A stretch of DNA of 64,000 nt from Cupidesulfovibrio sp000226255. Its GTDB lineage: Bacteria > Desulfobacterota > Desulfovibrionia > Desulfovibrionales > Desulfovibrionaceae. Numbering within the stretch: the stretch's first letter is position 1; every line of letters begins with the position of its first letter. The DNA lies in assembly GCF_003402415.2 (NCBI RefSeq), contig NZ_AP036014.1, positions 682,001-746,000 on the forward strand, written 5' to 3'. The position numbers and the translations under genes were made by a program. This document shows positions 59,015-64,000 of the stretch, in pieces. The notes below the pieces were generated by a model. It was not told the origin of the DNA, did no database searches, and saw nothing but the letters and a program-made list of their open reading frames with translations.

Positions 59015-60091
59015 TTACACCCGCTCCGCCACCAGATTCCCCATGCTCACGGTGCCCACCAGCGTCTTGCCTTCCTCCATGATGTCGCCGGTGCGGTACC
59101 CTTCGCGCAGCACGCCGCTGACGGCCTGCTCGATGGCCACGGCTTCCTTCTCCAGGCCGAAGGTGTAGCGCAGCATCATGGCCACGGACAGAATGGTGGC
59201 CACGGGGTTGGCCTTGTTCTGCCCGGCGATGTCCGGGGCGGAACCGTGGATGGGCTCGAAGATGCCGGGGCCGCTGGCCCCCAGCGAGGCCGAGGGCAGC
59301 ATGCCGATGGACCCGGTGATCACCGCCGCCTCGTCGGACAGGATGTCACCGAACAGGTTCTCGGTGACGATGACGTCGAACTGGGCGGGCCAGCGCACCA
59401 GCTGCATGGCCGCGTTGTCCACGTACATGTGGGTCAGCTCCACGTCGGGGTATTCCTTGGCCACCTCGATAACCACGGCGCGCCACAGGCGCGACACGGC
59501 CAGCACGTTGGCCTTGTCCACCGAGCAGACCTTCTTGCTGCGCTTGCGGGCCGCCTCGAAGGCCACGCGGGCGATGCGGCGCACTTCTTCTTCATTGTAG
59601 ATCATGGTGTTGTAACTGGTGCGCAGGCCGTCGCGCAGTTCTTCCTCGCACACCGGCTCGCCGAAGTAGACGCCGCCGGTCAGCTCGCGCACCACCATCA
59701 CGTCCAGGCCCTGCGCGGCGATGTCGGCGCGCAGCAGGCAGGCCCCGGCCAGTTCGGGCAGCAGGGTGGCCGGGCGCAGGTTGGCGAACAGCCCCAGCGC
59801 CTTGCGGATGCCCAGCAGCCCCTTTTCCGGGCGGATGGCGGTGGGCAGCGTGTCCCACTTGGGGCCGCCCACGGCGCCCAGCAGCACGGCGTCGGCCGCC
59901 TTGCACGCGGCCACGGTGTCGTCCGGCAGGGGCCCGCCCGTGGCGTCGATGGCCGCGCCGCCGATGAGCGCGTTGGTGTAGCTGACGGTGTGGCCGAACT
60001 TCTTCGCCACCTTGTCCAGTACCTTCACGGCCTGTTCCACGATTTCCGGGCCGATGCCGTCGCCCGGCATCAGGCAGATCTTCATGTCCAT
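59015..60091 (-). CDS. leuB: 3-isopropylmalate dehydrogenase
   Basis: A 358-residue LeuB, third step of leucine synthesis (oxidative decarboxylation of 3-isopropylmalate with NAD+ and a divalent metal). Landmarks are ICLMPGDGIGPEIVEQAVKV, LLGAVGGPKWDT, VVRELTGGVYFG, SVDKANVLAVSRLWR, NLFGDILSDEAAVITGSIGM and EPIHGSAPDIAGQNKANPVA. It is the last leu gene on the leftward strand, after a 256-base gap that holds a structured element. Confidence 0.96.
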   Translation of the reverse strand: MDMKICLMPGDGIGPEIVEQAVKVLDKVAKKFGHTVSYTNALIGGAAIDATGGPLPDDTVAACKAADAVLLGAVGGPKWDTLPTAIRPEKGLLGIRKALGLFANLRPATLLPELAGACLLRADIAAQGLDVMVVRELTGGVYFGEPVCEEELRDGLRTSYNTMIYNEEEVRRIARVAFEAARKRSKKVCSVDKANVLAVSRLWRAVVIEVAKEYPDVELTHMYVDNAAMQLVRWPAQFDVIVTENLFGDILSDEAAVITGSIGMLPSASLGASGPGIFEPIHGSAPDIAGQNKANPVATILSVAMMLRYTFGLEKEAVAIEQAVSGVLREGYRTGDIMEEGKTLVGTVSMGNLVAERV

Positions 60092-60234
60092 CTGGATATC
60101 CCTTTTCGATGACCGATGCGCGCTATGGGTGGTGCGGCGGCGGGACGGTGGTCCGGCCCGCCGCCGGAATGGTCAGGATTGGCTTCTTTCGCTTCCGCCT
60201 TTTCCCTCGCGCCTGCAAAACCGGCATTCGAGGG

Positions 60235-60337
60235 ATTTTGTTCTCCGGCGAGGAAGAGGCGTCTTTCGCGGAGGGAGCGTACTCTTATCGTACGTGACCG
60301 GAGCGAAAGACGCATCTGACGAAGCCGGAGGGCAAAA
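60235..60337. repeat. Structured intergenic element, copy 3
   Basis: In the leuD-leuB gap. Read leftward it has GCCCTCCGGCTTCGTCAG, an 11-bp inner stem GCGTCTTTCGC/GCGAAAGACGC, GGTCACGTACGATAAGAG in the loop and CTTCCTCGCCGGAG closing. The stem differs from copies 1 and 2 but pairs equally well. A block resembling the copy-1 start (GCAAAACCGGCATTCGAGGG) lies at 60,214-60,233. It follows leuD on the same strand. Confidence 0.7.
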
Positions 60338-60347
60338 GACCCGAATG

Positions 60348-60839
60348 CTAGCCTATACGCTCCTTGACGTAGGGGACGAGTCCGCCCTTATCCAGCAACT
60401 CCCGCATCGACGCGGGCAGCGGCGGGCAGGTGATGGTGGCCCCGGTGGTGCGGTTGGTGATCAGCCCCTTGGCCGCGTCCACCTCCACGGTGTCGCCATC
60501 GGCGATCTTGTCCACCTCTTCGCCCACTTCCAGCAGCAACAGCCCCATGTTGAAGGCGTTGCGGTAGAAGATGCGCGCGAAGCTGTGCGCGATGACCACG
60601 GGCATGCCCGCGCCCAGGATGGCGATGGGCGCGTGCTCGCGCGACGAACCGCAACCGAAGTTGCGCCCCGCCACCATCACGTCGCCGGGCTTCACCCGCT
60701 TCACCCAGCCTTCTTCAAGGCCAGCCATGCAGTTTTCACCCAGCTTCTTGGTGTCGGTGGTCACCAGGAAGCGCGCGGGGATGATGGCGTCGGTATCGAT
60801 ATGCTCGCCCACCTTGTGGGCGGTGCCGGTGTAACTCAT
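60348..60839 (-). CDS. leuD: Isopropylmalate isomerase small subunit
   Basis: A 163-residue LeuD of the short archaeal/clostridial type: GEHIDTDAIIPARFLVTTDT, GRNFGCGSSREHAPIAILGA and IFYRNAFNMGLLLLE are the substrate-binding signatures. With LeuC it isomerises 2- to 3-isopropylmalate. It lies 61 bases after leuC; the short form always pairs with a 418-residue-type LeuC as here. Confidence 0.95.
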   Translation of the reverse strand: MSYTGTAHKVGEHIDTDAIIPARFLVTTDTKKLGENCMAGLEEGWVKRVKPGDVMVAGRNFGCGSSREHAPIAILGAGMPVVIAHSFARIFYRNAFNMGLLLLEVGEEVDKIADGDTVEVDAAKGLITNRTTGATITCPPLPASMRELLDKGGLVPYVKERIG

Positions 60840-60900
60840 GGTGCGTAAACCTCCGTAAATGGCGTGTAACGGTCCCTGGCCGACAGGGGGCGACAGGGGC

Positions 60901-62157
60901 CTACAGGCTGCCGGGGTGGGCGATGACGCCCGCCACGGCGGACGCGGCGGCCACGGCCGGGCTTGCCAGATAGACTTCGGACTCCAGGCTGCCCATGCGC
61001 CCGCGGAAGTTGCGGTTGGTGGTGGCGATGGCGCGCTCGCCGTCGGCCAGGATGCCCATGTGCCCGCCAAGGCACGGCCCGCAGGTGGCTGGGCCCACGA
61101 TGCAGCCCGATTCCATGAAGGTCTCGATCAGCCCTTCCTTCAGTGCCTCCTTCCACACGCCGGGGGTGGCGGGCAGCACGATGCAGCGCACGCCCTTGGC
61201 CACCTTGCGGCCCTTCAGCACTTCCGCCGCCTCGCGCATGTCGCTGATGCGGCCGTTGGTGCACGAGCCGATGACCACCTGGTCCAAGGTCACGCCCTGC
61301 ACCTCGCCCACGGGCTTCACGTTTTCCGGCAGGTGCGGGCAGGCAACCACCGGGTCCATGCCGGACACGTCGAAGGTCAGCTCGCGTTCGTAGATGGCAC
61401 CGGGGTCGGCGGACAGGGGTGCGTCCTTGCGGCCGCGCGCGGCGGTGTAGGCCAGGGTCTTGGCGTCGGCGGCGAACAGGCCCACCTTGCCGCCCGCCTC
61501 GATGGCCATGTTGGCGATGGTCATGCGGCCTTCCACGGACAGGGCCTCGATGGCCGCGCCGTCGAATTCCAGCGCGCGGTACAGCGCGCCGTCCACGCCG
61601 ATCTCGCCGATGAGGCGCAGGATCAGGTCTTTCGCGCCCACCCACTTGGGCAGGGCGCCGGTGAAGGTGGCCCGGATGGTGGGCGGCACCTTGAACCACG
61701 TTTCACCCAGGGCCATGGCCCCGGCAACGTCGGTGGACCCAAGGCCGGTCGCAAAAGCGCCTAAGCCTCCGTACGTGCAGGTGTGGCTGTCGGCCCCCAC
61801 CACCACGTCGCCGGGGCCGACCAGCCCCAGTTCGGGCAACAGGGCGTGCTCCACGCCGCAGTCGCCGCCCTCGTAGTAGTGGGTGACGCCCATTTCCCTG
61901 GCGAATTCGCGGGTCAGCTTCACCTGCTGCGCCGAATCGATGTCCTTCTGCGGGGTGAAGTGGTCCATGACCAGCGCCACCTTGTCGCGATCGAACACCT
62001 TTTTCGCCCCCATGGCCCGGAAGGACTTGATGGCGAGCGGAGCGGTGATGTCGTTTGCCAGAGCCAGCGAGACGCGACAGCGGACGATCTGCCCAGCGGC
62101 CGTGATCGCCTCGTCGGTGTGCGCCTGCAGGATCTTCTGCGCAAGCGTGTGTGCCAT
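60901..62157 (-). CDS. leuC: Isopropylmalate isomerase large subunit
   Basis: A 418-residue LeuC of the short type. The 4Fe-4S ligands are Cys in GADSHTCTYGGLGAFATG and the pair in CGPCLGGHMGILADGE; VIGSCTNGRISDMREAAEVL is the family signature. It is an oxygen-sensitive aconitase-like enzyme that acts with LeuD in the cytoplasm. Its start overlaps nothing; leuA ends at the next base. Confidence 0.96.
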   Translation of the reverse strand: MAHTLAQKILQAHTDEAITAAGQIVRCRVSLALANDITAPLAIKSFRAMGAKKVFDRDKVALVMDHFTPQKDIDSAQQVKLTREFAREMGVTHYYEGGDCGVEHALLPELGLVGPGDVVVGADSHTCTYGGLGAFATGLGSTDVAGAMALGETWFKVPPTIRATFTGALPKWVGAKDLILRLIGEIGVDGALYRALEFDGAAIEALSVEGRMTIANMAIEAGGKVGLFAADAKTLAYTAARGRKDAPLSADPGAIYERELTFDVSGMDPVVACPHLPENVKPVGEVQGVTLDQVVIGSCTNGRISDMREAAEVLKGRKVAKGVRCIVLPATPGVWKEALKEGLIETFMESGCIVGPATCGPCLGGHMGILADGERAIATTNRNFRGRMGSLESEVYLASPAVAAASAVAGVIAHPGSL

Positions 62158-63702
62158 CTAGATGCCCTCCTTCTCTTGCTCTTCTTCTTTCTTTGCCAGG
62201 CGGTTCAGCGCGTTCACGTACGCGCGGGCGCTGGCCAGTATGATGTCGGGGTCGGACCCGCGTCCGACCGCGCTGCTGCCGTTCTGCCGCAGGCGTACGG
62301 TAACCTCGCCCTGGGCGTCGGTGCCGCCCGTGATGGCGGTGACCGAGTAGCGTTCAAGGGTGGGGGTGCGGCCCACGATGTCGCCGATGACGTTGAATAC
62401 CGCGTCGATGGGCCCAACGCCGAACCCGGCGGAGCGCTTCACCTCGCCCATGACGTCCATGACCACGGCGGCCGTGGGCGGCATGCCGGTGTCGCTGCAC
62501 TGCACGGAAAGGTTCACCAGCCGGTACTGGTCGGGCAGGCGGTAGACCTCTTCAAGCACCAGGGCTTCGATGTCCTCGTCATAAATCTGCTTCTTCTTGT
62601 CCGCCAGCTTCTTTACCGCCTCGAACACGGTGACCAGCTGGTCTTCCTCCAGCCGGTAGCCAAGCTCCTCCAGCTTGTTCTTCACGGCGTTGCGGCCGGA
62701 ATGCTTGCCGATGACAAGGTCGGTCTTGGTCTTGCCGATGGATTCCGGCGTCATGATTTCGTACGTTTCGCGGTTCTTGAGCATGCCGTCCTGATGGATG
62801 CCCGATTCGTGCGCGAAGGCGTTGGCGCCCACGATGGCCTTGTTGGGCGGGATGGGCTGGCCGATGATCATGGACAGCAGGCGGCAGGTGGGAAAGAGCT
62901 GCTCGGTCACCACGCCGCAATCCAGCTGGTAGAAGTCGCGCCGGGTGTGCAGGGCCATGACGATTTCCTCGAGCGAGGCGTTGCCCGCCCGTTCGCCGAT
63001 GCCGCTGATGGTCACTTCCGCCTGGCGCGCGCCCGCCTTCAGCGCGGCCAGGGTGTTGGCCACGCCAAGGCCGAGGTCGTTATGGCAGTGCACGCTGAAC
63101 ACTGCCTTGTGGCTGTTCGGCGTGTTCTCGATGACGTACTTGATGAGCCGCCCGAATTCCTCGGGCTGGGCGTAGCCCACGGTATCCGGCACGTTGATGG
63201 TGGTGGCCCCGGCGTTGATCACCGCCTCGAACACCCGCACCAGGAAGTCGGGGTTGGAGCGCGATGCATCCTCGGCCGAAAATTCCACGTTGCTGGTGTA
63301 TTTGGCCGCGTGGCGCACGGCGGCCACGGCCATCTCCACCACCTGGTCCGGTTCCTTGCGCAGCTTGTACTGCATGTGCACCGGCGAGGTGGCCAGAAAG
63401 GTGTGGATGCGCGGGTTCTCGCCAACCTTCACGGCGTCCCAGGCGCGGTCGATGTCGGCGGGCATGGCGCGGCACAGGCCCGCCACTTCCACGCCCTTCA
63501 CGGCGCGGGCGATGGCCTGCACGGCCTCGAAGTCGCCCTGGCTGGAGGCGGGGAACCCGGCTTCCATGATGTCCACGCCAAGGATTTCCAACTGGCGGGC
63601 CAGGCGGATCTTTTCCTTGAGGTTCATGGTGGCGCCGGGCGACTGTTCGCCGTCGCGCAGGGTGGTGTCGAAAATGCGGATGCGACCGGATTCGATGGTC
63701 AT
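62158..63702 (-). CDS. leuA: 2-isopropylmalate synthase
   Basis: A 514-residue LeuA, first committed leucine step (acetyl-CoA plus 2-oxoisovalerate). The catalytic barrel has IFDTTLRDGEQSPGATM, FSVHCHNDLGLGVANTLAAL and GIGERAGNASLEEIVMAL; HESGIHQDGMLKN supplies metal ligands. Residues 400-510 are the regulatory domain that senses leucine. AGGAGCACGAACC precedes the ATG at 63,702. The 230-base leader shows no attenuator peptide that I can support. Confidence 0.96.
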   Translation of the reverse strand: MTIESGRIRIFDTTLRDGEQSPGATMNLKEKIRLARQLEILGVDIMEAGFPASSQGDFEAVQAIARAVKGVEVAGLCRAMPADIDRAWDAVKVGENPRIHTFLATSPVHMQYKLRKEPDQVVEMAVAAVRHAAKYTSNVEFSAEDASRSNPDFLVRVFEAVINAGATTINVPDTVGYAQPEEFGRLIKYVIENTPNSHKAVFSVHCHNDLGLGVANTLAALKAGARQAEVTISGIGERAGNASLEEIVMALHTRRDFYQLDCGVVTEQLFPTCRLLSMIIGQPIPPNKAIVGANAFAHESGIHQDGMLKNRETYEIMTPESIGKTKTDLVIGKHSGRNAVKNKLEELGYRLEEDQLVTVFEAVKKLADKKKQIYDEDIEALVLEEVYRLPDQYRLVNLSVQCSDTGMPPTAAVVMDVMGEVKRSAGFGVGPIDAVFNVIGDIVGRTPTLERYSVTAITGGTDAQGEVTVRLRQNGSSAVGRGSDPDIILASARAYVNALNRLAKKEEEQEKEGI

Positions 63703-63930
63703 GGTTCGTGCTCCTCTGGCTGCGGTCCGCGCCCGTTGTGGTTGGGGGCGGGACCATGGCGCTGATGCGCGGTCGTCACGAGCGGCGTGTGCGCCTGACG
63801 GATTGCTGCATCTGTTCGTTAGCTGCGCGCCGGCCCGGGAGACGGGACTCTGGCTGAGAGGAGGGTACACGTCCGCCCGGGAACGGCGGGCGTTCCTGAT
63901 ACGGAGGTACGGGGCGCTGCTACGACAACC

Positions 63931-64000
63931 CTAGGATAGGCTGCGTAGTAGCTTGTGATTGCGGCGGGGAATGATGACGAAGGTGTACACGGGACCAGAG
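63931..64000 (-). CDS. C-terminal end of an upstream gene, cut by the window (possibly pssA)
   Basis: The visible 22 residues read SGPVYTFVIIPRRNHKLLRS plus LS and a stop. In D. vulgaris-type genomes, as I recall, leuA follows a CDP-diacylglycerol-serine phosphatidyltransferase gene, whose end would look like this (hydrophobic then basic). The fragment is too short to identify with confidence. It lies 228 bases upstream of leuA on the same strand. Confidence 0.4.
   Translation of the reverse strand, partial: SGPVYTFVIIPRRNHKLLRSLS

Noticed and set aside
63703..63930. Leucine attenuator or T-box before leuA
   Set aside because: No leucine-codon leader peptide, no T-box sequence and no clear terminator/antiterminator pair could be found in the 230 bases.

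Overview
The window is GC-rich DNA from what looks like a Desulfovibrio vulgaris-type sulfate reducer (Nitratidesulfovibrio/Desulfovibrio). The evidence is a small single-cluster ferredoxin of Desulfovibrio type, the anaerobic nrdD/nrdG pair, a sigma54-type promoter before flgE, and the leuA-leuC-leuD-leuB and pspF/pspABC blocks, whose order I recall from D. vulgaris. This is recognition from memory, not a search.

Region 1 (1 to about 33,290) is most of a Mu-like transposable prophage. Late genes run leftward from 21,398 to the window edge: endolysin, spanins, terminase, portal, gpF, protease/scaffold, capsid, tail sheath, tube, tape measure and baseplate, with the last gene cut by the edge. 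Early genes run rightward from 23,670 to 33,067: regulators, a block of small accessory genes, a MuA-like DDE transposase, a MuB-like ATPase, DUF3164, GemA and Mor. A LexA-like repressor (22,768-23,448) and its operator sit at the divergence point. The early module therefore points away from the late genes, unlike Mu itself. One prophage end lies between mor and nrdD; the other is outside the window. Between repressor and endolysin, a secreted staphylococcal-nuclease-like gene is bracketed by a duplicated repressor 3' end and terminator block.

Region 2 (33,316-64,000) is host chromosome: anaerobic ribonucleotide reductase and its activase; a CheX-like protein; a Fur-box-preceded DUF2325 gene; ferredoxin; TPR proteins; coaX, eno and folD; flgE; two EamA-type transporters; a MucR-type regulator; a VOC protein; an exported peroxiredoxin next to a TlpA-like lipoprotein; a MoeA/PBP fusion; the phage-shock-protein system; and the leucine operon. 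Intergenic regions hold two dispersed repeat families. One is a hairpin element whose stem sequence changes in a compensated way between copies (42.9, 51.8 and 60.3 kb). The other is a larger composite repeat (52.2, 58.0 and 58.7 kb, with a fragment at 43.3 kb).

The prophage genes form a coherent replicative-transposition phage. A SOS-cleavable repressor is predicted to shut the early operon; Mor, encoded last in that operon, would switch on the late strand. Two late-strand transcription starts share a 13-base motif and begin with hairpin leaders. The observations I rank highest are the nuclease moron with its regenerated repressor end, the phage DUF2325 protein joined to a lipoprotein-like module (with a host DUF2325 homologue nearby), and the covarying intergenic hairpin family.
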